Notes: generated from the letters alone by a model not told the origin. Counted from the first letter of the stretch, positions 52,503-62,410 are shown. The stretch: DNA of 64,000 bases from Kribbella sp. NBC_00382 (GCF_036067295.1 NZ_CP107954.1:6200001-6264000); one strand, 5' to 3'. Numbers and translations are program-made.

Positions 52503-52958
52503 TCAGGATCTTGCCACGCTGTCGGCTGTGAGTGCCGCTGCGAGCTGTTCTGGGTGCCGCGTGGCGATCAGCCAGTAGGGCGCCGGGTCCTGCGGGTCGG
52601 TGATCTCGACCCGTACTGCGCCCGGCAGGTAGCTGCGCAGTACTAGGTACGCCTTGGGGTCGCAGTCGCGGCCGAACGCGTTGCGGGCGTCCTCACCGGA
52701 CAGCGGCTCGGCCTTGCCCACGTACTCCCGCTCGATGGCGGCACGGCCGGCCCGGAGCTTGGTGGAGTCGACAGCGACCACAGCACCGCCGTACCGGGTG
52801 AACAGGGTGAGCAGCAGGATCGCAGCGACCCCTCCGACGGCAGCGCCCGCTATGACCCCGGCCGGGACCGCAGTGATGACGTACAGGGTGATCACTGCCG
52901 CAGTGGCGATGATCCACCAGCTCACTGGCACGCTCAGCCGTTCCCGGTATTGCTCCAC
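52503..52958 (-). CDS. DUF3093 family membrane protein
   Basis: The 151-aa protein has two adjacent membrane helices after a short N-terminus ([20 protein letters not shown] ... [15 protein letters not shown]) and a C-terminal cytoplasmic domain containing [36 protein letters not shown], which is typical of DUF3093. GTG 52958 gives the family's normal start; the frame extends further but only over the divergent dut gene. It regularly neighbours dut in actinobacteria. Confidence 0.88.
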   Translation of the reverse strand: MEQYRERLSVPVSWWIIATAAVITLYVITAVPAGVIAGAAVGGVAAILLLTLFTRYGGAVVAVDSTKLRAGRAAIEREYVGKAEPLSGEDARNAFGRDCDPKAYLVLRSYLPGAVRVEITDPQDPAPYWLIATRHPEQLAAALTADSVARS

Positions 52959-52996
52959 GACACCAGCCTGGCACGGCCTGTGCCGGACGCCGTCGG

Positions 52997-53002
52997 TAGG
53001 GT
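52997..53002 (+). promoter_or_regulatory. Leaderless-type -10 box (TAGGGT) before dut
   Basis: TAGGGT is followed by 8 bases and ATG 53011 without a ribosome site. Confidence 0.4.
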
Positions 53003-53010
53003 CCTCTCCC

Positions 53011-53463
53011 ATGACTGAGGTACTGATCCAGCGGCTAGACGAGGACCTGCCGGTACCGGCGTACGCGCACCCAGGAGACGCGGGTGCCGACCTGGTCGCG
53101 GCCAGCGACATCACCCTGAAGCCAGGGGAGCGGGGGCTGGTCGGTACCGGGATCGCGATCGCGTTGCAGGACGGGTACGCCGCGTTCGTGCACCCGCGGT
53201 CAGGGCTGGCGGCGAAACACGGGGTGTCGATCGTCAACGCGCCGGGCACCGTGGATGCGGGTTACCGTGGCGAGATCAAGGTGTGCCTGATCAATCTGGA
53301 CCCGGCTGCCGAGATCACCCTCAAGCGGGGCGACCGGATCGCGCAGCTGATCATCCAGCGGGTCGAGAAGGCCCGGTTCGTCGAAGTGACGAAGCTGCCG
53401 GGGTCGGATCGCGGCGAGGGTGGCCACGGCTCGACCGGTGGCTTCGGCGGTGTGACACGCTGA
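53011..53463 (+). CDS. dut: dUTP diphosphatase (dUTPase)
   Basis: The 150-aa trimeric enzyme hydrolyses dUTP to dUMP, keeping uracil out of DNA and supplying dTMP synthesis. All five motifs are present: [44 protein letters not shown] and the C-terminal [13 protein letters not shown] arm. ATG 53011 follows the leaderless box; the frame is open to 52654 but that lies over the divergent DUF3093 gene. It heads a run with the DUF3710, OB-fold and DUF3159 genes. Confidence 0.97.
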   Translation: MTEVLIQRLDEDLPVPAYAHPGDAGADLVAASDITLKPGERGLVGTGIAIALQDGYAAFVHPRSGLAAKHGVSIVNAPGTVDAGYRGEIKVCLINLDPAAEITLKRGDRIAQLIIQRVEKARFVEVTKLPGSDRGEGGHGSTGGFGGVTR

Positions 53464-53554
53464 TCAGGTGCACGCGATTGACCTGCGTGATGCGCGAGAC
53501 TACGGCGGGCTGATTTCACGGCCGCCAGATGACTATGGAAGTAGGGCTAGAGCA

Positions 53555-54238
53555 GTGATCTTCCGTCGCAAGGGCAAGAACGACGACGAGCCGACGACCG
53601 GCGGTTTCTTCGGCGACGAGGAAGACGTCGTTGAAGGTGACGACGCCGAGGAGGCTGCGCCGGTCGGTCGCAGCGCCGGCCCGTTCGACTCGACCGAGAT
53701 CGACCTGGAGACGCTCGAGGCCGAGGACCGGATCGACCTCGGCGCGCTGGTGGTCACCGGGCTGCCCGGCATGGAGCTGCGGCTGCAGGTCGACGAGGCC
53801 AGCGGCGACGTCCAGGCGGTCCTGCTGGTGCTGGAGGACTCCGCGCTCGAGCTGCGGGCATTCGCTGCGCCCAAGACGAGCGGCATCTGGTCCGAAGTAC
53901 GGCGTGAGATCGCTGCCGAGGCGACCCGGATGGGTGGCACCGCGTCCGAGACCGAGGGTCCGTTCGGGACCGAGCTCGTACTCGTCGTACCGGTCGAGGA
54001 CCCCGAGGGGCAGATCTTCAGCCAGACCTCGCGCGTGATCGGCGTGGACGGCCCGCGCTGGCTGCTGCGGGCCACCGTGCTGGGCCGCGCCGCGGTCGAG
54101 CCGGACGCCGCGCCGCCGATGGAGCAGTCGTTGCGCAACGTGGTCGTCGTGCGCGGTGCGGAGCCGATGGCGCCGCGCGAATCGCTGGCGCTGCGGCTGC
54201 CTGCGGGCGCCCAGGCGGCCACCGAGGAAGAGGCCTGA
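53555..54238 (+). CDS. DUF3710 family protein
   Basis: The 227-aa soluble protein starts with a basic MIFRRKGKNDDEP-like segment, an acidic linker, and the conserved DUF3710 domain (DLGALVVTGLPGMELRLQVDE, IWSEVRREIAAEATRMGG, GVDGPRWLLRATVLGRAAV). GTG 53555 is chosen over 53468 because AGGG lies upstream and homologues begin at this point. Its function is unknown. It always keeps company with dut and the OB-fold gene in related genomes. Confidence 0.9.
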   Translation: MIFRRKGKNDDEPTTGGFFGDEEDVVEGDDAEEAAPVGRSAGPFDSTEIDLETLEAEDRIDLGALVVTGLPGMELRLQVDEASGDVQAVLLVLEDSALELRAFAAPKTSGIWSEVRREIAAEATRMGGTASETEGPFGTELVLVVPVEDPEGQIFSQTSRVIGVDGPRWLLRATVLGRAAVEPDAAPPMEQSLRNVVVVRGAEPMAPRESLALRLPAGAQAATEEEA

Positions 54239-54280
54239 TCGACATGTCCGGATACCGGCCGAGCACGCTCACGAACGGCC

Positions 54281-54286
54281 TACACT
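54281..54286 (+). promoter_or_regulatory. Leaderless-type -10 box (TACACT) before the OB-fold gene
   Basis: TACACT is followed by 6 bases and ATG 54293. This is the cleanest example of the pattern in the window. Confidence 0.5.
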
Positions 54287-54292
54287 GGGCTC

Positions 54293-54682
54293 ATGGGTAG
54301 TGATAAACCCGGGGGGCTGTGGAAGCGCGCCTTCAAGGGACTGGCCGGCGATCGGGACGAGCAGGACGCCGAGGTGCTCAAGGACTACGCGCACGGTTGT
54401 GGCGCGCGGTCCATCACCGGCTGCCACGACCGGGAGATGGTGACGCTGTACGGCACGCTGCGCACGATCACCTTCAGCCCGCGCGGCGGCGTACCGGCGC
54501 TGGAGGGTGAGCTGTACGACGGCACCGGCACGGTCAAGCTGGTCTGGCTGGGGCGGCGCAAGATCGCCGGCATCCACCCCGGCTCGGAGCTGACCGCGTC
54601 CGGGCGGATCGGTGTTGTGGACGGGGACCGGGTGATGTTCAACCCGAAGTACGAGCTCCGTCCGACGGCCGCGCATGGCTGA
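54293..54682 (+). CDS. OB-fold nucleic-acid-binding protein
   Basis: The 129-aa protein has an OB-fold core: MVTLYGTLRTITFSPRGGVPALEGELYDGTGTVKLVWLGRRKIAGIHPGSELTASG in outline, ending in MFNPKYELRP. It resembles the RecG-like/Ssb-type OB domain proteins common in this actinobacterial neighbourhood. A DNA- or RNA-binding role is inferred from the fold only. It overlaps the next gene by 8 bases. Confidence 0.88.
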   Translation: MGSDKPGGLWKRAFKGLAGDRDEQDAEVLKDYAHGCGARSITGCHDREMVTLYGTLRTITFSPRGGVPALEGELYDGTGTVKLVWLGRRKIAGIHPGSELTASGRIGVVDGDRVMFNPKYELRPTAAHG

Positions 54683-55496
54683 GCCGCACGGAACGCCGCA
54701 GGGAACCCAGCGTGACCAGCTCGACGAGGACCTGAACGAGAAGCTCGTCGAGATTCTGAAGCCCGAGTTCGAGGCCGCGGAGACCGTGCCGCCGGCCGAA
54801 GACGAGCCGGCTCCGGCCAAGCCGACTGTGTCCAGGCCGGAAGGGACCACCGACAAGGACTTCTTCCAGGCCCTCGGTGGCTGGGGAGCCCTGCTCGACG
54901 TCGGTCTGCCGTGGATCGCGTTCATGATCGTCTACGCGGCGTCCGACCATGATCTGAAGCTCGCTCTGATCGTCGCGGTGGCCTGTGGTGGCGCGGTCGC
55001 GCTGCTGCGGTTGCTCCGCAAGCAGCCGCTGCGCAACGTGATCGGTGGCTTCATCGGGGTCGCGTTCTCCGCCTGGGTGGCGAACCGCAGCGGCAAGGCC
55101 GAGAACGTCTACCTGCCCGGCATGATCCTCAGCGCCGGCTACCTGCTGATCTACGGCATCTCGATCGTCGTTCGCTGGCCGCTGTTCGGCGCCCTCTACG
55201 GCGTGATCACCCAGACCGGCGGCGACTGGCGCCGCGACCCCGACATGTACCGCGGCTTCAACCGCGCGACGTTGGTCTTCGCGGGTCTCTTCGCCGGCCG
55301 CCTGGCCATCCAGATTCCCCTGTACCTGACCCACCAACTGAACGCCCTGGGAATCGCCAAGATCGGCCTCGGCCTCCCGTGCTACGCCCTGGCCCTCTGG
55401 CTTGCGTACTCCGTCCTCCGAGGCTCCCTCCCAGCCGACAAGTGGGACGAGACCCGCGACCACGTGACCGGCCTCCTCCGTGGCGGCAAGAAGTAG
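54675..55496 (+). CDS. DUF3159 family membrane protein
   Basis: The 273-aa protein has an acidic cytoplasmic N-terminus (about 70 residues) and then about six membrane helices, including VGLPWIAFMIVYAA and SIVVRWPLFGALYGVITQTGG, a conserved DUF3159 segment. Its function is unknown. ATG 54675 lies inside the 3' end of the OB-fold gene, so the two are coupled. It ends 9 bases from the convergent DapA-family gene. Confidence 0.88.
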   Translation: MAEPHGTPQGTQRDQLDEDLNEKLVEILKPEFEAAETVPPAEDEPAPAKPTVSRPEGTTDKDFFQALGGWGALLDVGLPWIAFMIVYAASDHDLKLALIVAVACGGAVALLRLLRKQPLRNVIGGFIGVAFSAWVANRSGKAENVYLPGMILSAGYLLIYGISIVVRWPLFGALYGVITQTGGDWRRDPDMYRGFNRATLVFAGLFAGRLAIQIPLYLTHQLNALGIAKIGLGLPCYALALWLAYSVLRGSLPADKWDETRDHVTGLLRGGKK

Positions 55497-55505
55497 TCCT
55501 CCTCG

Positions 55506-56345
55506 CTAACCCGGCTGGCCTTCGAGTAGGGGGAGGCGGACCGAGCGGTGGGGGATGATGCGCAGCTCTGCCAAGGCTGCCTTGGAGTTAGCGGCGCCTT
55601 GGGAGGCTGCGGTCAGGGCTGCTGTTACGGGGATCTGAGAGCGGTGGATTGCGCGGGCGGTGTCGAGATCGCCGGTGCGGATGGCGTGGATGAGGTCGGC
55701 GTTGGGGGTGGCTGTGAGGTTGGCGGTGACGCTGACCAGGCCGGTGGCGCCGGCGGCTAGGTACGGGAGGTTCAGGTCGTCGATGCCGCAGTAGTACGCG
55801 AGGGTCGACATGAGGGTCATTGCTTCGGCCAGGTCGCCCTTGGCGTCTTTGATTGCGTGGATGTGGGGGTGGGTGGCTAGGTCGGTGATGGTGGCTGGGG
55901 CGAGGGCCAAGCCGGTGCGGTGGGGGACGTCGTAGAGCATGACGGGGAGGGTGGTGGCGTCGGCTACCGCTCGGCAGTGGGCTATCACGCCTGCTTGGGT
56001 CGGCTTGGAGTAGTACGGGGTGACTAGTAGGAGGGCGTCGGCGCCTGCTGCTTCGGCTTCCACGGCGCGGCGGATTGTGGTGGCGGTGTCGTACGTGCCG
56101 ATGCCGGCGATGACTTTGGCGCGGCCGCGGGCTTGGGTTGCTACCGCGCGGATCAGGGCGGTTGTCTCGGCGTCGGTGAGGGTGGGGGATTCGCCGGTGG
56201 TGCCGGCGACGACCAGGCCGTCGGCGCCGGTGGTGATGAGGTGGTCGACGAGGCTGTTGACGCCCTGGGTACTGATCGAGCCGTCGGGGTTCATCGGGGT
56301 CACCATGGCGACGAGGTTGGTGCCGAAGAGGTGGTCAGCGGTCAT
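55506..56345 (-). CDS. dapA: DapA family aldolase (4-hydroxy-tetrahydrodipicolinate synthase-like)
   Basis: The 279-aa class I aldolase has the family's Schiff-base lysine in HAIKDAKGDL (K166), GTTGESPTLTD for pyruvate binding, the Tyr of MLYDVP (Y138), and PHRTG, the Arg that binds the aldehyde carboxylate in true DapA enzymes. It therefore looks able to condense pyruvate with aspartate semialdehyde in lysine synthesis. No other dap gene is adjacent. It is divergent from a LysR regulator across 73 bases. Confidence 0.82.
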   Translation of the reverse strand: MTADHLFGTNLVAMVTPMNPDGSISTQGVNSLVDHLITTGADGLVVAGTTGESPTLTDAETTALIRAVATQARGRAKVIAGIGTYDTATTIRRAVEAEAAGADALLLVTPYYSKPTQAGVIAHCRAVADATTLPVMLYDVPHRTGLALAPATITDLATHPHIHAIKDAKGDLAEAMTLMSTLAYYCGIDDLNLPYLAAGATGLVSVTANLTATPNADLIHAIRTGDLDTARAIHRSQIPVTAALTAASQGAANSKAALAELRIIPHRSVRLPLLEGQPG

Positions 56346-56406
56346 GGGTCGATCCTGGTCGAAGATGATCAGTGGGGTCTAGCGACGGGTTTTTGCCGGT
56401 ATTGAT

Positions 56407-56412
56407 TACCGT
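56407..56412 (+). promoter_or_regulatory. Leaderless-type -10 box (TACCGT) before the LysR gene
   Basis: TACCGT is followed by 6 bases and ATG 56419. The 73-base divergent gap also must hold the dapA promoter and any LysR operator. Confidence 0.4.
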
Positions 56413-56418
56413 GGCTTC

Positions 56419-57351
56419 ATGATCGAGGTCGGTGCGTTGAGGGCGTTGCGGGCGGTGGCCGGGCTGGGGACGTTGGCGCGGGCGGCTGAGGAGCTGGGGT
56501 TCACGGCTTCGGCGGTGTCGCAGCAGCTCAAGCGGTTGGAGCGGCAGGTCGGCGTACCGGTGATCGCGCCGGCGGGGCGCGGGGTGGTGCTCACGCCGGC
56601 CGGGCAGGCGATCGTCGACTCGGCGCCGGAGGTGTTCCAGGCACTCGAGCGGTGTGCTGAGGCGGCTCAGTCGGTGTCGGAGGGGACGCCGCGCGGTGTA
56701 CTGCGGGTGGTCGCGTTTTCCACCGCCATCCGCGGCCTACTCGCGCCAACCCTGCCGCGACTCGCGAAGACCGCACCTGACCTCCGGGTACACCTCACCG
56801 AGCAGGACCCGGACCAGGCACTCCACAGCGTCGAAGCCGGTACTGCGGACCTCGCCCTCATCCACGACGCCGACGGCCTCCCGACCCCACTCCCGCCGTC
56901 CCTGACCCAACGCCACCTCCACACCGACACCGGCGACGTCGTCATGAGCACAACCCACCCGTTGGCGATGGAGGACGAACTACTCGCCGCGACCGGCGAT
57001 CGATCGGCTCGCCGCGACCAGCCGCTGACTGCTGCTGATCTCGTCGGCCATGCGTGGGTGACCAGCCCGCCTGGGACTGTTTGCCACCAATGGTTCCGCC
57101 GGCTCGTCGCCGATGCGCCGGAGGAGCCCGATGTGCGGCATCTGGTTGACGACTTCGCTACCCAGCTTGCGCTGGTCGCTGCCGGGGACGTGATCGCCCT
57201 GATCCCGCGGCTTGCTCGCCCGGCGCTGGGTGAGCTGGTTGCCAGGCCGCTTGCCCGGCGGCCGACTCGCGAAGTACAGGCTGCTTGGCGGCGGAGTGGT
57301 GATGCGAGTCCGGCGATTCGGGCGATGTTGACGGAACTGACACAGGGGTAA
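56419..57351 (+). CDS. LysR family transcriptional regulator
   Basis: The 310-aa protein has the LysR winged helix at the N-terminus (ALRAVAGLGTLARAAEELGF, SAVSQQLKRLERQVG) and a periplasmic-binding-like effector domain. LysR genes commonly control the divergent neighbour, so regulation of the DapA-family gene is likely. The effector is unknown. ATG 56419 is supported by the TACCGT box. Confidence 0.92.
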   Translation: MIEVGALRALRAVAGLGTLARAAEELGFTASAVSQQLKRLERQVGVPVIAPAGRGVVLTPAGQAIVDSAPEVFQALERCAEAAQSVSEGTPRGVLRVVAFSTAIRGLLAPTLPRLAKTAPDLRVHLTEQDPDQALHSVEAGTADLALIHDADGLPTPLPPSLTQRHLHTDTGDVVMSTTHPLAMEDELLAATGDRSARRDQPLTAADLVGHAWVTSPPGTVCHQWFRRLVADAPEEPDVRHLVDDFATQLALVAAGDVIALIPRLARPALGELVARPLARRPTREVQAAWRRSGDASPAIRAMLTELTQG

Positions 57352-57400
57352 CCCGCGTCGTAGGGAACAATCGGGGGCTCGGAGCAACGAGGGAGAGCGC

Positions 57401-58669
57401 GTGAACAAGGCCGTTGTGATCGTCTTGGTGATCGCCGGTATCGGCGCCGCCATCGGTCTCTTCGCGATCATCCGCCGCCAGCGGTACGTCAGTTCGCTGC
57501 GGGATCGCGGCTGGACCTTCGAGGGCAGCCCGACCTGGGACGCCGTGGCCAGGCTCGCGAATCCGCCGTTCGGGCTGGGGTTCGTGCGCAAGCCCGATGA
57601 CCAGATCACCGGCTCGACGAGCACGGGCCGACCGTTCCAGGTCATCGAGTACGGCGCCGAGCACTGGAAGGGCTGGGTCGGCATGGTCACCCTATCCCGC
57701 CGGCTCCCCGAGCTGTGGATCATCGGCGGCCAAACCCAACTCCGGTACGGCGTAACCGCGACCAGCGTCCCAGCCCCGCCGCAACTCGGCCCCGGCTGGA
57801 AGGTCGGCGCACTCGACTCGGCGTACGGCGCTGAGGTGCTCACCCCGCAACTGTGCGAGCGGCTGACCGTGATGGCGGCAACGCAACCCGGTCTGAATCT
57901 CAGCATTGACGGCGACCAACTCGTAGTACTGGATCCGCCGCGCAAGGACCCGGCCGTGCTCGCCGAATGGCTGGAGCAGCTCGCCTCCATCGCCGCGGTG
58001 ATCGACGCGACGCCGCTGGATCGATGGATCCAGCCGGAACGGCCACAGCGGTTGACGTTCTACCAGCACCCGGAGTGGTACTGGGTCGGCGTCGACGACA
58101 GCTTGCTGCAGACCACCCGGGTGACCAGGTCCGGTCACAGCCACAGCACCTCGGACGTGATCCGCGGCCGCGACGGCAACGGTCCGCCGTTCGTCGCGTT
58201 CACCCACGAGTGGAAGACGACCCGCACCGAGTCGTACACCGACAGCGAGGGTCGCAGCCAGACCCGGCAGGTGACCGAGAACCACAGCGAGGCTGTGCTC
58301 GGGTTCCAGCTGCCCGTTCCGATGCCGGCGCTCTCGGTCGGCCGGCGCGGTGGTTTCGGTCGCGGCATCAGCTTTGAGAGCGGTGCGTTCAACGAGCAGT
58401 TCAAGGTCAAGGCGGACGACACCAAGTTCGCGTACGACGTGATCCACCCGCGCCAGATGGAGTACCTGATGGCCAGCCCGCCGGCCCCGTTCGAGTTCGC
58501 CGGGGACTGGGTCTGGTTCAGCCCGGGCCAGCACAGCCACGAGCTGATCGAGCACTCGTCGGTGTTCCTCAACGGCTTCCTGACCCGCATCCCGCGCTTC
58601 GTCTGGCGCAACCTCGGCCTGCCCGACACCCCGTACCCGGACTTACTTTCCGGGGTGTCGCAAACGTGA
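57401..58669 (+). CDS. Membrane-anchored protein of unknown function
   Basis: The 422-aa protein has an N-terminal membrane helix (AVVIVLVIAGIGAAIGLFAII) followed by a basic stretch, which suggests the rest is cytoplasmic. The body repeats aromatic and charged segments (WKTTRTESYTDSEGRSQTR; FAYDVIHPRQMEYLMASPP). I do not recognise the family. GTG 57401 has GGGAG 7-10 bases upstream. It stands between the LysR gene and the secreted protease, with no sign of an operon. Confidence 0.7.
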   Translation: MNKAVVIVLVIAGIGAAIGLFAIIRRQRYVSSLRDRGWTFEGSPTWDAVARLANPPFGLGFVRKPDDQITGSTSTGRPFQVIEYGAEHWKGWVGMVTLSRRLPELWIIGGQTQLRYGVTATSVPAPPQLGPGWKVGALDSAYGAEVLTPQLCERLTVMAATQPGLNLSIDGDQLVVLDPPRKDPAVLAEWLEQLASIAAVIDATPLDRWIQPERPQRLTFYQHPEWYWVGVDDSLLQTTRVTRSGHSHSTSDVIRGRDGNGPPFVAFTHEWKTTRTESYTDSEGRSQTRQVTENHSEAVLGFQLPVPMPALSVGRRGGFGRGISFESGAFNEQFKVKADDTKFAYDVIHPRQMEYLMASPPAPFEFAGDWVWFSPGQHSHELIEHSSVFLNGFLTRIPRFVWRNLGLPDTPYPDLLSGVSQT

Positions 58670-58763
58670 CACGGCTGGTTCTGGCCAGCTGAATCGGTTA
58701 ATCAGGACGGATTTCCAGGCCTACGATCTGGCGACTCATTCGTAGACCCCCTGTGAGGCACTT

Positions 58764-61700
58764 GTGACTCCACGTCCTGGCCGCGGTCGAAGACTCTCGG
58801 TCCTTTCGGTGGCGCTGCTGGCAGCCGCCGCCACCGTGACCGGCGGGTACGCCGCCGCGGCACCGCCCATCGCTCCCTCCGGCTCGTACGCCGCCACGGC
58901 CGGTCACGTTGCACAGTCCCTCACCTTGATCACCGGGGATCTGGTCAAGGTGAGTGTCGGTGCCGACGGCAAGAAGAGCTATCTCGTCACCGGCCCGGAC
59001 GGCCGGCTGGTCGACAACGACGTACGGGTGAACGGGAAGGACACCTACGTCTACCCGCGATCCGCGGCTCGCTTCCTCGCGGCGAAGCTGCTCGACGAGG
59101 AACTGTTCAACGTCACCAAGCTGCTGGCCGACGGGTACGACGACGGCCTTCCGCTGATCGTGACCTACACCGATGCCGCCGCCAAGGCGCGCACGCAAGC
59201 CGTCCCGGCCGGTGCGCGCAAGCAGACCACCCTCAGCAGCATCAAGGGTGCCGCCTTGACGGTCGACCGCACCGCTGACTTCTGGCATTCGCTGACGGCC
59301 GCCACCACCGGGCGGGCAGCGTTCACGGCCGGCATCAAGAAGGTCTGGCTGGACGGCAAGCTCAAGGCCGACCTGGCCGACAGTACGGCGCAGATCGGCG
59401 CGCCCGAGGTCTGGCGCGGCGGCAACATCGGCGAGGGCGTCGATGTCGCAGTACTGGACACCGGCGTCGACCTGGAACACCCAGACCTCGATGACCGCGT
59501 GACCGCCTCGACTAGCTTCGTGCCCGGCCTCGACGTCACTGACCGGCACGGCCATGGCACCCATGTCGCCTCCACGATCGCCGGTACCGGTGATGCGTCG
59601 GGCGGTGTCGAGCGCGGGGTCGCGCCAGGGGCCCACCTGCACATTGGCAAGGTCCTCGACAACGAGGGCAGCGGCCAGGAGTCCTGGATCATCGCCGGGA
59701 TGGAGTGGGCGGCGCGCGACCAGCACGCCAAGGTCGTCAGCATGAGCCTCGGCGGCGGGCCGACCGACGGTACTGATCCGATCAGCCAGTCGCTCAACGA
59801 GCTGTCCGCCGAGACCGGCGCGCTCTTTACTGTTGCCGCAGGCAACGCTGGTCCGGGCTACTACACCGCCAGCGCGCCGGGCATCGCCGAGTCAGCGCTG
59901 ACGGTCGGCGCGGTCGACGGAGCTGACAAGCTCGCCGACTTCTCCAGCTGGGGTCCGCGCGTGGGCGATGGCGGGTTGAAGCCCGACATCACCGCGCCCG
60001 GCGTGGACATCCTTGCCGCCCGCTCGCAGTACGCGGCGGAAGGTAGCGGTTCGTACCAGGTAATGAGCGGTACTTCGATGGCTACACCGCACGTCGCCGG
60101 CGCGGTCGCGCTGCTCGCCGCGCAGCACCCGGACTGGACCGGCCAGCAGCTGAAGAGCGCCATCGTCAGTACTGCGAAGCCGACCCCCACCTACAACCCG
60201 TACCAGGGTGGCAATGGGCGGCTGGACATCGCCGCCACGAGCAAGGCGACCGTCTTCGCGACCTCGAGCGCGTACTCCGGTCACTACGCCTGGCCGGTCG
60301 AGCCGGGCACGGTCGTCGACCGCGACATCACCTATACCAACACGGGTGATGCACCGGTCACCCTTGACCTCACCACCAAGGTCGCGGACGCACCGGCCGG
60401 GCTGTTCACGCTGTCAAGCCCCACGGTGACAGTGCCCGCCCATGGGACCGCCACGGTGAAGCTCACCGCTGATGTCGACGTAGCGCCGGTCGACCGGCAG
60501 CTGTCTGGTCAGTTGATCGCGAAGAAGTCCGACGGCACCCAGGTGAGCACCATGATCGGCATCGGCCGTGAGGGGGAGCGCTACAAGCTGACCCTTGACG
60601 CCAAGGACCGCAGTGGTCAGCCGCTGACCGGCGACGCGATCCTGATCGGTGGTACGAGCTACGGCCAGTTCACCGTCGAGGAAGGCGGTACGTCGATCAG
60701 CCTGCCGCCTGGTGACTACACCACCTGGCTCACCACGGATGTTGAGGGCACGCATGGGCCGTCGTCGCGCGGACTCGCAGTACTGACTCTGCTCGACATC
60801 CACCTCGACAAGGACCGTACGGTCACCTACGACGCGCGCAAGGCGAAGCAGCTCACCGTGGCTGCTCCGCAGGCGACGACGCTCGGCGAGGTACGGGTGA
60901 ACAACTACCGGGACTTCGGGCGGGACGTCTTCTCGGTCGGGTCGTCGCGGTGGCCGGACGGCAGCTACGACAGTGTGTGGGAGCTGCCGACGGGCAAGGC
61001 GACCAGTGGCACCTTCACGACCGGCGCGCGGTGGCGGTTGGAGCAGCCTGCGTTGACGATGAGCTCGTCGAAGCAGACGTTCGACGACCTCCGGGTACGC
61101 CGGGGTGACACCCCGCTGTCGAAGGGGAAGCACCAGCTCGAGGCCGTGCTCGCCGACGCGAAGGACCAGCGTGGCAAGGCGGTCGTCGTACGAAACGACG
61201 GCTCGCTGTCGGAGCAAGCGGCTGCGGCTGCCGAGGCCGGCGCGAAGGTACTCGTCGTGGTCAACGGTGGGGTTGGCAGGCTGGCGCCTTGGGATGACTC
61301 GATCTACTGGGTGCAGCCGGTGCCGCTGACGGTAGTCACGCTCACGCATGACGAGGGCGAGGCGCTGATCGCTCAGGTGGAGCAAGGGCGGGGGAGTCTG
61401 ACCGTGAACTCCAACCCGACTGAGGAGTACACGTACGACTTGTCGAAGTACTGGGATCACTTGCCCACCGATCCGTCGTACCGGGCGCGGACGGGCGACC
61501 TTGCCCGGCTCAACGTCTCGTACCGGAACTTCCGGCAGGGCACCGGGATCGAGAACCGGTTCGACATCTGGAACGTCGACTGGGAGTCGGCGATGAACAC
61601 GACCGGGATGCCGCTCGTCGCCGAGCGCGCGGACTACGTGATGGCCGGCGTGCCTTACCAGGCGAAGGCCGAGATCGTCCGGGAGGCGCAGCAGGCCGAG

Positions 61701-62402
61701 CCGGAGTGGACGTCGTACCCCGCCGGCAGCCGCACCGATGTGCAATGGTTCGGCCCGATTCAGCGGCCGCGGTTGAGCAAGGGACTGTCGCCGGTGCGGC
61801 TGCAGGACGGGCTCGCGATGGTCGCGCCCGGCTGGAGCGACGGCGGCGGCAACCACACCGGTACTGCGTTCGGCAACTTCGACCTCACCCAGAAGCTGAG
61901 CCTGTACCAGGGCTCGACACTGGTCGCCGAGGCTGACCGCGACCAGCTGACCGTGAGCGGCCTGAAGGCCGAGTCGCAGCCGTACCGGATGGTCGTCGAC
62001 AACACGCGTGGGACCTACCCGAGCCCGTACTCGACGGCGACTCGCACGGAGTGGACCTTCAACTCCGCCTCGACCGCCGACGCTTCGCCGGTGTCGTTGA
62101 TCCAGCTCGACTACGCGATCGACACCGATGTCGCTGGTAGGGCCGGCAGGCATGACGATCTGACCATCTCGCCGAAGTGGTCGGTCAGTTCGACGGCCGA
62201 GGGGCTGCGTCAGCCGTCGCTCGACATCTCCTACGACGATGGCAAGACGTGGCAGCGGGCGGCTCTTCGGAGTACCGGTAAGGGCTGGACCACGCGGCTC
62301 GACGGTCCGCGGGATGGCTTCGTCAGCCTGCGGGTGCATGCGGACGACGGCAAGGGTGCGGGGATCGACCAGACCATCACCCGCGCCTTCGGCCTGAAGT
62401 AA
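58764..62402 (+). CDS. Secreted S8 family serine peptidase (subtilase)
   Basis: The 1212-aa preproenzyme has a signal peptide (MTPRPGRGRRLSVLSVALLA ... ending near AAA-PP), a propeptide to about residue 210, and a subtilisin domain with catalytic D232 (VLDTG), H264 (HGTHVAS), the oxyanion Asn in AAGNAGPG and S438 (GTSMATPHVAG). A PA-like domain (GKAVVVRNDGSLSEQAAAAAEAGA) and Fn3/beta-sandwich regions form the C-terminal half. It degrades extracellular protein. GTG 58764 has GAGG upstream. A bidirectional terminator follows. Confidence 0.93.
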   Translation: MTPRPGRGRRLSVLSVALLAAAATVTGGYAAAAPPIAPSGSYAATAGHVAQSLTLITGDLVKVSVGADGKKSYLVTGPDGRLVDNDVRVNGKDTYVYPRSAARFLAAKLLDEELFNVTKLLADGYDDGLPLIVTYTDAAAKARTQAVPAGARKQTTLSSIKGAALTVDRTADFWHSLTAATTGRAAFTAGIKKVWLDGKLKADLADSTAQIGAPEVWRGGNIGEGVDVAVLDTGVDLEHPDLDDRVTASTSFVPGLDVTDRHGHGTHVASTIAGTGDASGGVERGVAPGAHLHIGKVLDNEGSGQESWIIAGMEWAARDQHAKVVSMSLGGGPTDGTDPISQSLNELSAETGALFTVAAGNAGPGYYTASAPGIAESALTVGAVDGADKLADFSSWGPRVGDGGLKPDITAPGVDILAARSQYAAEGSGSYQVMSGTSMATPHVAGAVALLAAQHPDWTGQQLKSAIVSTAKPTPTYNPYQGGNGRLDIAATSKATVFATSSAYSGHYAWPVEPGTVVDRDITYTNTGDAPVTLDLTTKVADAPAGLFTLSSPTVTVPAHGTATVKLTADVDVAPVDRQLSGQLIAKKSDGTQVSTMIGIGREGERYKLTLDAKDRSGQPLTGDAILIGGTSYGQFTVEEGGTSISLPPGDYTTWLTTDVEGTHGPSSRGLAVLTLLDIHLDKDRTVTYDARKAKQLTVAAPQATTLGEVRVNNYRDFGRDVFSVGSSRWPDGSYDSVWELPTGKATSGTFTTGARWRLEQPALTMSSSKQTFDDLRVRRGDTPLSKGKHQLEAVLADAKDQRGKAVVVRNDGSLSEQAAAAAEAGAKVLVVVNGGVGRLAPWDDSIYWVQPVPLTVVTLTHDEGEALIAQVEQGRGSLTVNSNPTEEYTYDLSKYWDHLPTDPSYRARTGDLARLNVSYRNFRQGTGIENRFDIWNVDWESAMNTTGMPLVAERADYVMAGVPYQAKAEIVREAQQAEPEWTSYPAGSRTDVQWFGPIQRPRLSKGLSPVRLQDGLAMVAPGWSDGGGNHTGTAFGNFDLTQKLSLYQGSTLVAEADRDQLTVSGLKAESQPYRMVVDNTRGTYPSPYSTATRTEWTFNSASTADASPVSLIQLDYAIDTDVAGRAGRHDDLTISPKWSVSSTAEGLRQPSLDISYDDGKTWQRAALRSTGKGWTTRLDGPRDGFVSLRVHADDGKGAGIDQTITRAFGLK

Positions 62403-62410
62403 TCAAAGCC

